A DNA stretch of 64,000 nt from Dermatemys mawii (GCA_007922305.1 ML677334.1:55161720-55225719); one strand, 5' to 3'; shown: positions 47,220-59,004, numbered from the stretch's first letter. Notes: generated by a model not told the origin, from the sequence alone. A program made the numbers and translations.

Positions 47220-48243
47220 CAGGGGTGGGCAAACTACGGCCCGCAGGACCATCCCATCCAGCCCCCCAACCAGTGAGGCTGCCCCCGCCCCTCCCCTGGA
47301 GCCGCGCCGCGGAGCGCTGCGGCCGGGGCTGCACGCTCCCCCCCCTCTCCTGAGCCGCACCATGAGGGCAGCACTCCGGGTGCCGGGGCTGTGTGCTCAG
47401 CCCCTCCCCGGAGCCACGCCACGTGGGCGGTATGCTGAGCCCCTCTCCCGGAGCAGCGCCGTGGTGGCGGCACACTGGCGGCCAGCTGGGACTGCGCGCT
47501 CAGCCTCTCCCCGGAGCCACGCCACCTGGGCGGCGCTCCGCGGGGGCTGGGGCTGCGCGCTGAGCCCCTCTCCTGGAGCCGCGCCACGTGGGCGGCACTC
47601 CGGGGGCCAGCTGGGGCTGCGCCCTCAGCCCCTTCCCCGGAGCCACGCCATGGGGGCAGCGCTCCGGGGGATGGGGGCTGCGCGCTGAGTCCCTCTCCCA
47701 GAGCCGTGCCACACAGGCGGCACTCTGGGGATGTATGCTCAGCCCCTTCCCCGGAGCCACGCCACTGGGGCAGCACTCCCGGGGGACGGGGCTGTGCACT
47801 CCCTGGAGCCGCGCGGGCGGCACTCAGGGGGGCCGGGGCTGTGTGCTCCCCCTGTTCCCCCAGAGCCAGGCCAGCACTCATGGTAAGGAGGCAGAAGGGG
47901 ACTGGGGGGGTTCCAGGGTGGTGGTTGGGGGGGTAGTCTGGAGGGGGCAGTCAGGGAGCAGGGTGGGTTGGATGGGGGTGGGGTTCTGGGGTGGTAGTTA
48001 GCAGGTGGGAGAGTGGATAGGGGTCGGAGCAGGGGAATTGGGTGGTGTCCTGGGGGGTGGTTAGGGGTCTCTGGAAGGGACAGTCAGGGGATGGGAGGGG
48101 ACAGTCGGGAAGTGGGAGGTGGCATGCTTGGGGCCAGAAGTGGGAGGGGGCCAGATTAGGGGTGGGACCTTCCCTTACCCGGCCCTCCATATAATTTTGT
48201 AGACCCAATATGTCTCTCGGGCCAAAAAGTTTGCCCACCCCTG
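47220..48243. mobile_element. hAT-type element carrying a GC-rich minisatellite
   Basis: Left end CAGGGGTGGGCAAACTACGG and right end AAAAAGTTTGCCCACCCCTG are inverted repeats. The 8-bp duplication CAATATAG is perfect (47212-47219 and 48244-48251). The left half is an expanded minisatellite; the right half is G-rich DNA of the same family as 27041-27832 (opposite orientation) and 62290-62753. It encodes no transposase. Confidence 0.85.
47298..47872. repeat. GC-rich minisatellite, about ten units of 40-64 bp
   Basis: Each unit starts with a variant of GGAGCCGCGCCACGTGGGCG, followed by GCACTCCGGGGG and GGGGCTGCGCGCTCAGCCCC. About ten diverged units are present. The high GC and CpG content contrasts with the AT-rich intron. 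The 215-codon minus-strand ORF across it is a by-product of repeat composition. Confidence 0.8.
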
Positions 48244-49037
48244 CAATATAGCCTGGGGGGAAAGGGGAAGAATAGGAAAAGGAGGATCTCCCTTATAACC
48301 TTTAGCCGAGTGGACAGAGTATTCACCCAAGATGTGGGAGAACCCCCCAGCTCAAGTTCCTGTCTGGAAGGGGTAAAGGAATTTGAACAGGGATTGGCTG
48401 CCTCTCAAGTGAGTACTCTAACCACTACGATATAGAATCATTCTAACTCTATCTCTGGCCCAATTAATATTTAACTATTCAACTATTTCATTAAAGTGGA
48501 TCAATTTCAACAGGAGAGACTGAGGGACACTCATATCAGACTATTTCCACAGCCTACCAGTTAGAGCACTCAACTGAGAGAGGATCAACCCAGTTCAAAA
48601 GACTGCTCCCCCATAGGAGCCCATCTCCAAGAAAGTAGAGATGCTTAGCATACATCCCCGTAGTCAGCATCTCCCGTAGGCTAGCTTAAGCAGTTCCCCA
48701 GCTAGTGTTTTGGCTTTTGTGGATCATGTTCTTTGGTGCCTATTTCTCCCCATTCATTGTATAGGAAATCTTTGTGCCTAACTCAAGCTTTGTGGATCCC
48801 AATAGTTCTAATGATTTTCTAGGTGCCTATAAGTTAGGTGTAGCAATGCTGAGCACCATAGCACCTAAGTCCCCTCATTGATCCCACCCAAAGATGCTTA
48901 GGGACAGAAAGATAAATATATTTAGAGAAGAAAACACTTTAAAGGCAGATAAAAGCCTTTAATCCAAGTTAAAGGCTTACATAAGAGGCCTTGTTTTCTA
49001 GCTGACCCCCACTTAATAGGAATTAAATTTCATTTAC

Positions 49038-49259
49038 CTTGGTTTGGTTGCATGTTTATGTTTGGTCTGGGGCCATAGTTGCCCATGGGCTGTCCTTGGC
49101 TCAGAGTCATCTGATTCTGCACTGGCATGCTTTGTGAAGATGGCACTGAGTGATTATAACCGCCCATGGACCCATGGTTACTTGAAGGCATGTTCATGGA
49201 ACTGTTTGTCATACTCAGTTGATTAGGCCCAGGTCCTTGCACAGGCATATGGTTAGGTC
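49038..49259 (-). CDS. SS18: SS18 exon 5
   Basis: The 222-nt exon (acceptor CCAAAG, donor CAAG|GTAAAT) encodes PNHMPVQGPGPNQLSMTNSS, MNMPSSNHGSMGGYNHSVPS, SQSMPVQNQMTLSQGQPMGN and YGPRPNINMQPNQ. This is the methionine-, asparagine- and proline-rich central linker of SS18 (human residues about 129-203), with conservative substitutions relative to human. The acceptor CCAAAG is unusual for its purine before AG and the preceding tract is weak. Intron 5, between this exon and exon 6, is 14 kb and carries most of the inserted repeats. Confidence 0.95.
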
Positions 49260-51949
49260 CTTTGGAGAGAAAAAATATGTTATGTTAAGTATCATTAAAC
49301 AATCAACAGCAGTCACACTCAGTCACAACACTAATTATATTATGTACATTTATTAAATCAGGAGATTGGCTTATGATTTTTGACCTGATTAAATCATAAA
49401 ACAGAGTTTGCAATTGTCATTAAGTTTAGTTCCACTATGACTTTACATTATCTCTTACATAGTAGCTGAAACTTTTAAAATAAAAGTTGCAAACGATCAT
49501 TTACAGCCTCTCTTAAATCCATACTCTCCAAAGCTAGCTCTTTTAGCACTTAGTTCACATACACCTTGATTTCAACACCCCTCCTTAGTGATCAGTGCAA
49601 CAGTAGGCTCTGTAGGTTCAAGAACCTGGCTATACAGATTTTAATTTATTTACACTAGTCAACCTAGATATTCTTTTGAAACTGATATTTAATACTTGGG
49701 AAATAAGTATTGCGCAAACAAACAAAAACACCCACCCACCCACACACACCACATGATTATAAGCATATTTAGCATTAGGTTCTAACATCAACTACAGCCA
49801 AAAGCTTACAAATATATTTACAGATTACAGGGGAAAAAAGCAGTTAACTTCTCACCATTGCTCCCAGTGAAGACCCAAAGGATGAACAACCTGGTCTCAC
49901 ACCCATATGGCCAGTTATACCTCTTCACCCTTTACTCCTCCCTTCCTGGCAAGACAGGTTGGAGTTTGATTGATCTCTTGATTATACCCTCTCAATGGAT
50001 ATTTTTTAAGAGTATAAACATGACTGCTTTAGAGGACACCATCTGATCAGCTTACCTATTCTTTTCTGGCTGGGAGATGTGAATTGAAGTCTCTTTTCTC
50101 CCAATATGAATATGAGCTGTTCACATACTAAGTATTAATTTTTTTGTAACTGGAAATTGCTTCTATAAAAGGATATTTTTTTTTTGCCTCTCTGTGGTGG
50201 CAGTGGAATACAATTTTATACTATACAGCTTTTTTAATATAGGCTTTTCCCCCAAAAACTTTACACAGTATTAAATAATACAGTTATGAAGTTAAAATGA
50301 AAAAATACAAACAGAGAGAGAAAAACAGGCAAGGGAGAAAAATTCTGATCAGATATGAGGGTTGAGAAAGCAGTAAAATCAGGAAGGCTTACATAAATGC
50401 ATGTATCCTAAGAGGGAACGACATATATGACATGCGGTACCTCAAAGTAGCCCCCTGTAACTCTCATATTAATCATTCATATATGACTGGGATATTTCTT
50501 ACAAAGCATGCCATGTAAAATACCATATGATCTGTCAAAATATGTATATTGTTAGTGTGCGTGATATTATGAGATTTTTCTGTATGGTTGTTATTGAAAT
50601 GTGAGAGTTTGGGAGTTGCCCTTTGCTAGTTTCTCCAGTGACAACAAAGGAGGTGATCCACAATCAGGAAGGCATTAAACAGCCATTGATCAGCAGGGGA
50701 GTTGTAAACAAGAGATTTACAATTCTGTAACAGAGTTGCATAAACACTACAAAATGGGGATTGCTCGACTCTACGACTTAGTTGCACAAGACCACACCAG
50801 GAAGGACATTTGGGCCAGTATTTTCCAGGCACATGGACAGAGCATAAAATAAGGGATAGTGGCATCATCGATTACCTCTCTCCTTCCCACCTACGCTGAA
50901 GGCAACAAGAATACTGGAAAGACTGGAACTGAGGAGACTAGTCCCAGGCCAAAAAGGAAAGTCAGCCAGTGTATTAAGAACTATAACTTACCTGCAACAT
51001 CCAGTGGGGTGAGAAAAGCTGTTTGATTCACCTCTGGTTTATAGCCTAAAAGTTTAGGATTTAGGCTGCATGTTTACTTTTTATTTTCTTACAGTAACTA
51101 TCCTTTACCTTTATGCCTACCACTTATAATCATTTAAAATCTTTCTGTAGTTAAACTTATTTCAATGTTTTATCCTTACCAGGGGGCTTCTCTAAAGTGC
51201 TTGGAGAATCTGCTCAGGTTACAATGGCTGGTGCATGTCTATTTTCCTTTGATGAAGTGGCAAATTAACTAACAAGTTTACACTGTTCAAAAGAAGGTCT
51301 TGAGCAGTGCAAGACAGCACATTTCTGGGGTGCAAGGCTGGGGGCTTAAGAAACTAGCTGGTGTTTCCCTGCATACAGCTCATGAGTGGTTTGTACAGCA
51401 CTGAAATTGTCTTGGCGTGCCTCTGCATGCTGATGGCTGAGTGATAACAGCACCTGAAGGGGTTTGCTGCTTGTCACTAGCAAAGCACTGAGCGAGACTG
51501 CCCAGGCTGGAGAGTTAAGGGGGCACAGCAGTCCTAAGGTTGCAGGCTGTACCCCAGGAACTTGTCAGAGGAAGGAAGTGTATCATACTACCAGTAGCAA
51601 GATTATGTGATGGTGCAGAGAGGCGAGGCCAACACTACACAAGCTGAGCGAGGAGTGTAGAAATGATAGGCTACATCACGGCTAAGCAGGCTTAAGGCTT
51701 TCATTGTGAAATAGACTGCATAAAGGATATAAAACAGAAGGCAATTTTGAAATGGATCCTAAAAGAAACATGGAGCAATACGAGGATGTAGCAATTTGGT
51801 TGTATTTTTCTATATGTTTGAAAAGATACACATCAGCATTCTATATGTTTGGAGAGCCAAGTCTTGGCTAAGGAATCAGTTGCAATATTCAAAGTCGGAA
51901 AAAATTAAGGCATAGATAAGAATTTTAGATGAGGCGGTGTTATACACCA

Positions 51950-52235
51950 GAGGTTTTCAAACTGTAGTGTTCGGACCACCAGTAGTCTGCAAGCTCCATT
52001 AAGGAGGTCCATGGATAGTTCCCTCTAAGGTGCGTGCCTGGGCGGCTGCACACAAGAAAATGACAGGTAATGAAGTGTGTGGCTCCACTAATTAGGTGCT
52101 TGGATCCTAGAGAAGACATACATGTAAGGTGAAGTGGTGGTCTTGGGGGGAATAGGGGATAGATGTGAGGGGGCAGTGGGGTGAGAAGAAGGGGGGAATT
52201 TGGGACATGCAGGGCTGCAGTCATTTATAAATCCA
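51950..52235. repeat. possible hAT-type MITE fragment
   Basis: CCAGAGGTTTTCAAACTGTA at the left resembles the CAGxGGTT-TCAAACT end of hAT MITEs. G-rich DNA follows to about 52220. No right terminus or duplication was found. Confidence 0.35.
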
Positions 52236-52239
52236 TAGT

Positions 52240-52885
52240 ACACATACACCTTAAGTATTGCATGTAATTCTGGTCATCCCATCTCAAAAAAGATACATAT
52301 TAGAATTGGAGAAAGCACAGAAAAGGACAAAAAACATGATGAGGGATATGGAACAGCATGCATATGAGGATATAGTTAAAAGACTGGGATCATTCAGCTT
52401 AGAAAAGAGACATCTAAGGGAGGAAATGAGTGATGGCTATAAAATCATGAAAGGCATGGAGAAAACGGATAAGGAAGTGCTATTTACCCTCCCACACTTC
52501 AAACAACACAAGGATGAGAGCCACCCAATGACATTAATAGACAGTAGATTTAAAACAAAAATAAGGAAGTACTTTTTCACAGAACAGATGTGGAACTCAT
52601 TGCCAGAGGATGTTCTGAAGGCCAAAAATATACGTGGGCTCCAAAATGAATTAGATAAGTTCATGGAGGATAGGTCCATCAGTGGCCATTAGCCAAAATA
52701 TTCAGTGACAACCCCATGCTCTGGGTGTCCCTAACCTCTAACAGCCAGACAATGGATGGATCACTCAATAAGTTGCCCTGTTCCGTTTATTCCCTCTGAA
52801 GCTTCTGGCACCAGCCACTGTAAGAAGATAGGATACTAGTCCATTGGTCTGAACCTGTATGGCCATTGTTATGTTCTTCTGGAGT
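52240..52885 (+). mobile_element. CR1 LINE 3' end with open ORF2 tail
   Basis: A 144-codon open stretch (52258-52692) encodes ILELEKAQKRTKNMMRDMEQ, LGSFSLEKRHLREEMSDGYK and FFTEQMWNSLPEDVLKAKNI, the C-terminus of CR1 ORF2. The 3' UTR ends GGTCTGAACCTGTATGGCCA followed by TTGTTATGTTCTT. It is antisense to SS18. Openness over 144 codons suggests a relatively young or GC-spared copy. Confidence 0.75.
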
Positions 52886-53844
52886 TGTGTTTGAGGAAGC
52901 TTCTCTTATCCAAAAGAAGCAAAGTCTGCTTGATCTGGCAGATATAGATGATGGAAAGGATGAAGTGTTAAAGGTGTCAGATGTGTGCAGTAAACAGCTA
53001 TCTTTTTAGTGATGGTAGGGCTAAAGATAGAGAAGATAAGCAGAAAGACGGAAGACTCAGAATCAAGCTCTTGCAGGACTCCATAAAAGAGGGATTCATG
53101 GCACAGAGGAAAATCCAGAGAGAATAATTTGGTAAGCAGGAGTGTGAGCATGACAACACAGAACCAGAGAGGCCTGAATAATCATGTCTCCGAGAAAATG
53201 AAGGACTGTTTAAGGCTGCACTGGCATCAAGGGGGAAAAATGACATCATCAATAACTACAGGGTTGAGATAGGTTTCAACGTGGTAGAGTAAAAATAAGA
53301 TTTGAAAGACATCAGACAAGAAATTATTATGGTGTGAGAAAATAGCCTTCTGTCAAGTACCTCATTGAAGGGAAGGATAGAGATAGGATAAAGAAATGTG
53401 TTGTCAATGGTAGATTTTAGAGAGCTAGTAAAGGTATAAAGACAAAAATTATTGACAGTGCAACAACATAGAGAGAAAGAGGACAGGAACCAATTACATG
53501 AGAGAGAGACAGAGAGGAGGGACAAGATAGGAGATATTTTTCTTAAGGAACTGGTTAATGTCAAAAATGTCCAGTGAGGGAGGAAAAAATGGCAACAAAC
53601 AGGAAAATGCAACATTAAGAAAGAGGTGGTGAAGGCAAGATTATAACACTGGAATAAAAGGAGGAAATTAGCTGTGGAAAGACTGGGAAGGAAGGCAGAT
53701 GAAAAAAACAATGGTAATGAACAGGGGAGACTAGATTAACAGCATCTTAAGAAATTTAAAAATGAGAACAAAATGGTTAATATTTGATACAACACTTAAT
53801 AGCCATACATCCCTAAGTTCCAGTATTCTTATACATGCACATGT

Positions 53845-53955
53845 CTAATAGCCCACAAAAGCTTATGCTCTAATAGTTGAGTTAGTCTTTAAGGTGCCGC
53901 AGGACTCTTTGTCACTTCTGCAATTCCAGACTAACACAGCTATCCCTCTGATTCA
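53845..53955 (+). repeat. GATGAAGTGGGCT-type repeat, copy 3
   Basis: TAGCCCACAAAAGCTTATGC, GAGTTAGTCTTTAAGGTGCC and CAGACTAACACAGCTATCCC match copies 1 and 2. The left part is missing. Confidence 0.65.
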
Positions 53956-54169
53956 CGTCCTCATAAAGCTCTCCTGGATATGACAATGACATGAAACAAT
54001 TCAAAAACATAAAAAGTTGATTTAAAAAAGAGACTGATTTATGTGCTATTCTGTATATACCCTGCATAACACTTGAGACAGTGAAATAAAATGCTTTATC
54101 TAAATATAAATAAAATAAAATAAACTCGCCTCTTGGCCAATTACAGACTGCGTATTAGCAATGAGACTA

Positions 54170-54391
54170 CAGGCATGTCGTGTCTTAGGCATATTTAACT
54201 TACACGATTTCCACTTTATGCGGTCAGCAAAAAAAGAAAAAAAAAAAGAGAAAGGGGGAAAAAAATTAAAAACTTTCTGTAGGGGGTGCGATTTCACCCG
54301 CCATTGAAGTCAATGGGTTCTGGCTATACGCAGTTTCAGCTTTACGCAGTATCCGCGGAATGGAACCCTTGCACAAGACGCGACATGCCTG
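54170..54391. mobile_element. Tigger-like MITE (222 bp)
   Basis: Left end CAGGCATGTCGTGTCTTAGG and reverse-complemented right end CAGGCATGTCGCGTCTTGTG form an inverted repeat. TA flanks both sides (54168-54169 and 54392-54393). The interior has GGTGCGATTTCACCCGCCAT and CGCAGTATCCGCGGAATGG. CAGGCAT termini with TA duplication are typical of Tigger elements. Confidence 0.75.
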
Positions 54392-54536
54392 TAACAAACG
54401 TTTTTATTTGGATAATAAACAGTTATAATTCAGGCCAAACAAAGCTGAAATGATGTTCACAGAGAGAGAAAAAAGATTTTGAAGGGCTTGCTGTAAATTT
54501 GCAAGTGCCCATTATTCAGGAAGTACAACTGTCTCT

Positions 54537-55230
54537 TGTGACAGAGTCAGACCAGAAGGGTATAGGAGAGTGCTGGAAGGCAGGTATATCAGCCTCAGGA
54601 TGTGCAGGTCCCTGTTCCCTGGATAGCCAAACAAAGGCTACTCCAGGCCAATCAGGAAGCTTCTAGAAAGTAGCAGAAATAGCTAGCCTGATTGGGACAC
54701 CTGAACCCAATCAGGGGCTGGCTGAAACCAGCGAAAAACCTCCCAGTTAGTCAAGTGGGGGAGCTAAGGAGAAAGGAGCTGGAGGAGAGAAAGCTTTGCG
54801 ATACCCAGAGGTAAGGGAGAAGTGGGAGAGCTGTGGGGAAGTAGCCCAGGGAAAAAGTAGCAACTCTGTCAGTGAAAGGTTGGCTGCCAATAGCTACTAC
54901 CATTAGGGCCCCTGGGCTGGAACCCGGAGTAGAGGCCGGGCCCGGGTTCCCCCCAACCTGCTACTACTGAAACACCTCCTGAAAGGGGAAGGCAGGCCCC
55001 TAGCAGGACAGGAGGGTATACTGTCCTGAAATAAGCCCAAAGGAACAACAGAGACTGTGGGAGTTCTGTCACCAACGGCTTTGCTGGCTGATGATGAAAA
55101 GGGCTCAGTAGACTGTAACCCTGGCCTAGAGAGAGAATGTCTATGTGGAGGGTCACAGTGAGCCTCTGAGGCTAGCACAAACCGCCTGGAAGTGCAGGAC
55201 CCACAGGGACAAGGCCAGAGCTTTGCCACA
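54537..55230 (+). mobile_element. LTR-like element, family X copy 2
   Basis: TGTGACAGAGTCAGACCAGA at the left, GAGCTTTGCCACA at the right, flanked by CTCT on both sides (54533-54536 and 55231-55234). It aligns with the copy at 42684-43344 and shares the AGGTAAG motif (54809-54815). It is antisense to SS18, like copy 1. Confidence 0.7.
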
Positions 55231-55911
55231 CTCTGGAGAGACACTTCTGGAATTACAGGGTCCCTATTTTCTGAACTTCCAGCATGAAGGCCCATATTGC
55301 AAGACTGGTTAATATGATAATTATCACCTGTTGCTTATCAATACAGTCTGCCAGATTTTCTCAGACCATAACTTGGTCATCCACGCTTTTGAGAGAGAGA
55401 GAGGCTCAACTAGTGTAACTTTTTCAAACTGGTCTTCCATCAGACTGGATCCAGAGAAAATTGGTTGTGACTGCCTTCTGTGATCACAGGACAACAGTAC
55501 CAGTATGTCAAATAATACAATTAAGGGCCTCTGTAATAAAGCCTTTTGTTATCTAGGTCACAAATTTTTGAGATATCATCTTTTGCCTGATTTTCTTTCC
55601 CAGGAGTTATGATCATCAGGGAATTGGTCTACAGTAAGGCCTTTGGTTTGCTCAGCACTGACTATCACTGGGCAGGTCTTTTTCCATCACAGGACCCTGG
55701 CCATGGAAGACCTTTCCAATAGTAGGCCTTCCTGAATCCATAAGTTGGATCCATTAATTCTATTTATTTCAAGTAGGTCTACTCTTGATAATTTTCCGCA
55801 CAGTTCCCTTGGTTTTGCATATTAAATGTGTACTGTATTTGGACTAACTATCTCTTCTTAGATTTTAGAAAAAAAAAAATTTGCTTCTATTACGAAGTGT
55901 TTACTGGGATC

Positions 55912-56820
55912 TGTGAAGGGATGGACTAAGCCATGAGGCCTCCTGGCCCTGCCATACCCCAACCTAGGAAAAGGGCAGCAGAGAGTCCCCTCCAAGCAGG
56001 CTAGAGCAGCAGCATAGTATGCAATCAATCAGAGAGGTACTGCAGGGAGCAGCCAATCCCAGCCTAGCAGACCCATATAAAAGGAGCTGCAGTGCAGCGC
56101 AGAGTTGAATTCCTTGCTGGAGGAGTGTGGATACTGTGCCTGGCTGGCTGAGGGAGCTACAGGACCTCGGACAGAACAGTGCTGGCAGAGACTAGGGGGA
56201 ATACGAAGGAGCGCTGAGTTGGTTCCTGCCAGGACAAGGCCCCGAAGGTAAGGGTGAAGAATGAGCTGGGGCTGCGGGAGAATGGCCCAGGGAATCAGAA
56301 CAGTGACACAGTTTAACTAAATGGATGTGATGGATGGCCGCTATATATAGGATACCTGGGCTGGGACCTGGATTGGTGGGTGGGCCTGGATTCCCCACTA
56401 GCCATTGGGGAAATGGCCTGGCCTTTGATGGGCCCCAGAATGGGAACTCAACTCTTTTAGTGGCCCAGCAGGTGAGCTGGGTCCAGAAAGGCCCAGAGAG
56501 GAGAAGAGTCTCTGGGTGATACGCCCCCACACCAGAGCAAGGACTGCTTGAAGAGCAGGGACAATTTGAGAGAGCCCAGAATGGGCTGAGAGACAGTTCA
56601 AACCAGGGTACTGCGACAGGCCTTGCTGGACAGACTGAGGAGTGAAACCCGAGATAGAACTACAGATTGAGGGACCTTACAGAGGGTGTTGACATAGGCC
56701 CCGTGGGACTTCTATCTCAGAAGCGGTTTGGGTGTCTTGTTGTGGTTTTTGTTTTTTTAAATAATCTCACATAAAGATTGTGACTCGGCCAGATGGCTGA
56801 GTCACTGAAGACCCACCACA
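55912..56820 (+). mobile_element. LTR-like element, related family
   Basis: It starts TGTGAAGGGATGGACTAAGC and has CCAAT (56053-56057), TATAAAA (56076-56082) and an AGGTAAGGGTGAAG block (56246-56259), in the same order as family X. It probably ends near GACCCACCACA at 56820. No target duplication was confirmed, so boundaries are approximate. Confidence 0.5.
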
Positions 56821-58850
56821 AACAGAGTGCAGGCATTAGTACGGAGACAGGGGAGCTCACGAGAGGTGAGTGTGACCTCATTAGAGATACTTATTCTGAG
56901 ATATCTAAATATAGAAGCACATACACAAAATAAAATAACTGACTGCAAGCATATATTTCAAAGGTCTGAATACAGGGAAGCTTCCACAGTCTTTCAAAAA
57001 ACCAAATTTGCTCCATTTCAAAGTTGAACATTTAATATGTTTTTTTCCCCTTCTTTCTCCAAGGTGTAGGAAACGATATTCAATGGATTCAATGTCACCC
57101 CCAATATCAGAAAATGACCCCATTGTAAACGGTCTCTGTTTATCTTCACATTCTCAATCTTAAACACAGAGGAGAAAGAGCAGATGTATATTTTTTAAAA
57201 AGAATGTTGTGGTAGAGGGTAAATTAAAGCTTAGTTAGTAACCATACTTAAATATTCTCTCTATTGGGAGAATACTCAAACAAAATTTATTTACTTTTCA
57301 CATATTTTCATAAGAGTTCTTTTTGTAGTCTAACTAGCAAAAGATGTACTTTTTTAAGCACAGTAACTTTCTCCCCTTTGTTCTACAGTGAAGTGTCAAT
57401 GCTGACATTGTGACAATGATCTTTTCCAAGGAAACAGATTACTATCATAAACACAATGTTATGACTTTACTAGAGGCTAAAGAGACTGAATTGTGAAGGA
57501 CAATGCCATTTTCCGTGTGAGCAGATGGACACTAGGAGAGGCAGGAAACTCCCCACTGAGAATCTCTCAGTTCCATTTAGGAAGTGAACATCATCACATA
57601 TGACAAAGTAAAAGAGGTCTCTTCTGCCAAATTTAACTAAATTCTGCTCCACCCATATGACATGTCACTAAGGGACCGCTTCTCCCTCTCTAGAGGTTAG
57701 CCAGCTACTTTCCTCAAAAAGAAATCTGATAGTTATCAAATCATTTGAAACCTAGAGTTAAGGGGAAGCTAGGGACTTGTTAGTCTGACAGGAGCTGGAG
57801 CAATCGCAAGATTTTTACCCTCATGTTTTAAATTCTATCCAATTTATTTATATATCGGTAGAGTTTATCCACGTGCTTGTTTAAGAGGGGTGAGTCTACA
57901 GGGAACTTTGACGCCAGCTTCCTTTCTCTGGAAGAATCATCATCTTAAAGCTTTGGTCTGAAGAGCTCACTTGTATCCACTGTGTGGAGAACTGAACAAA
58001 AGAAATCTTGGGAATTTTAACTTTTAAGTTAAAAGCTAAACTATGAGAAATAGGCACTAAGACTTTATGAAACTAAATTCTGGGAAGCTGATTCCCTACA
58101 AAGAAGTAAGCTTCTCCATAACTCTCCCCATTCTGAACTTACTGCTAACAGGAGCACTTATCTCAGTAGCCAGGATGGGGGCAATGTGGAATTTTATCAT
58201 CTTATTTCATTGCTTTGTTTTTCTACTTCTCAAGTACAGACTTTTTATTTGGGGTTTGTTTGTTTTTTTCCCCCCAATTAAATGACTTTAAATTCACACC
58301 TGAAACAATAATCTTCAAGCAATTTCTTCACAAATGCCTTAACATTCAATGTCTTCAGTAGTGAATGGAATATAGAAAACGAGTGGAAATTAGATTATTT
58401 TCTATAAAGTGTTCTATTTTTAAAACTTACAAACTAAGTTTGAAGCATTCTCTAAGTTATATTTACTTTATTATTCTCTCATTATTTAGCTATGATGATT
58501 TTAGAGTCTCTCCTTTATGGAAGGATTTGTATTTCTTCAGCCACCGGCCAATACCTTTCCCCAATAAGTCTTCTAAAGCCAACTGTACTGCATGGTTTGA
58601 GACAGACTAAATTTAGCCAGTTCTGTTCATCAGAGGAATGCTGTATGTCAGCTACATCAAAGCCCAAGGGCAGCCTGATAAACACTGAATACAGGTCACG
58701 TAGCTCTGTAGCTAACAAACTCTAAGAGAGCTTGTACTCGGGGGCATTCAAAGCAGTTTTGTCATCAACAATCTAGTATCCCTTGAGCCCCCATGTCGTT
58801 TCAGTTGCTAAGCAACACTGGTGTTAATGTCTTAGAGGAGAAAAACTTAC

Positions 58851-59004
58851 CAGGCATCTGGCCGTTCATCTGGCTTTGCATGTGTGGTGCAGGAGGGCCC
58901 CCACCTACCATACCATCTGAAGACATGTTGTGAGAGCGTGGAGGTGGGGGAGGGCCACTCTGACTCATTCCTCCTGGACCCATAGGCATACTCTGTGTGG
59001 GTGG
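58851..59004 (-). CDS. SS18: SS18 exon 4
   Basis: The 154-nt exon (acceptor TTTCAG, donor CCTG|GTAAGT) starts in phase 0 and encodes PPTQSMPMGPGGMSQSGPPP, PPRSHNMSSDGMVGGGPPAP and HMQSQMNGQMPG. It corresponds to human residues 78-129, the proline-glycine-methionine-rich segment after the SNH domain. The SNH domain, which anchors SS18 to BRG1/BRM in BAF complexes, is encoded by exons 1-3. Those were not found between 59005 and 64000 and must lie further along the minus-strand upstream direction. Confidence 0.95.

Larger units (their letters stand above)
46880..48900. repeat. long unclassified repeat split by a hAT element
   Basis: Flanks of the hAT element at 47220-48243 look like one older repeat: GCACCTAAGCTTTTGCCTCT and GGTAGCATCTGAGCATATC on the left, GTGCCTAACTCAAGCTTTG and GCACCATAGCACCTAAGTC on the right. 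At about 48300-48440 and 48545-48610 there are tRNA-like heads (TAGCCGAGTGGACAGAGTAT, then GCTCAAGTTCC) with an A-box and B-box pattern. I cannot name the family. Confidence 0.45.
35010..49037 (-). other. SS18: SS18 intron 5
   Basis: A 14-kb intron, the largest complete one in the window. It holds CR1 fragments, an LTR at 36846, a perfect hairpin at 38958, three hAT-type elements, a second LTR at 42684 and a long repeat block at 46.9-48.9 kb. Stretches 37.5-40.9 kb and 45.0-46.8 kb show nothing else recognisable. Confidence 0.9.
49260..58850 (-). other. SS18: SS18 intron 4
   Basis: A 9.6-kb intron. It carries a CR1 3' end, a Tigger-like MITE, two LTR-like elements and a short repeat, listed separately. 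The stretches 49.3-51.9 kb and 56.9-58.8 kb show no recognisable element. Confidence 0.9.

Noticed and set aside
47234..47881. 215-codon minus-strand ORF rich in Ala, Gly and Pro
   Set aside because: It spans the GC-rich minisatellite of a hAT element; openness comes from GC-rich repeat composition and similar ORFs exist in other frames.
48300..48610. Two tRNA-like heads
   Set aside because: They have box-like motifs but no complete cloverleaf and are embedded in repeat DNA; treated as SINE-like material.
53256..53711. 151-codon minus-strand ORF
   Set aside because: It is a serine/phenylalanine/leucine-rich translation of a purine-rich plus strand, a compositional artefact without domains.
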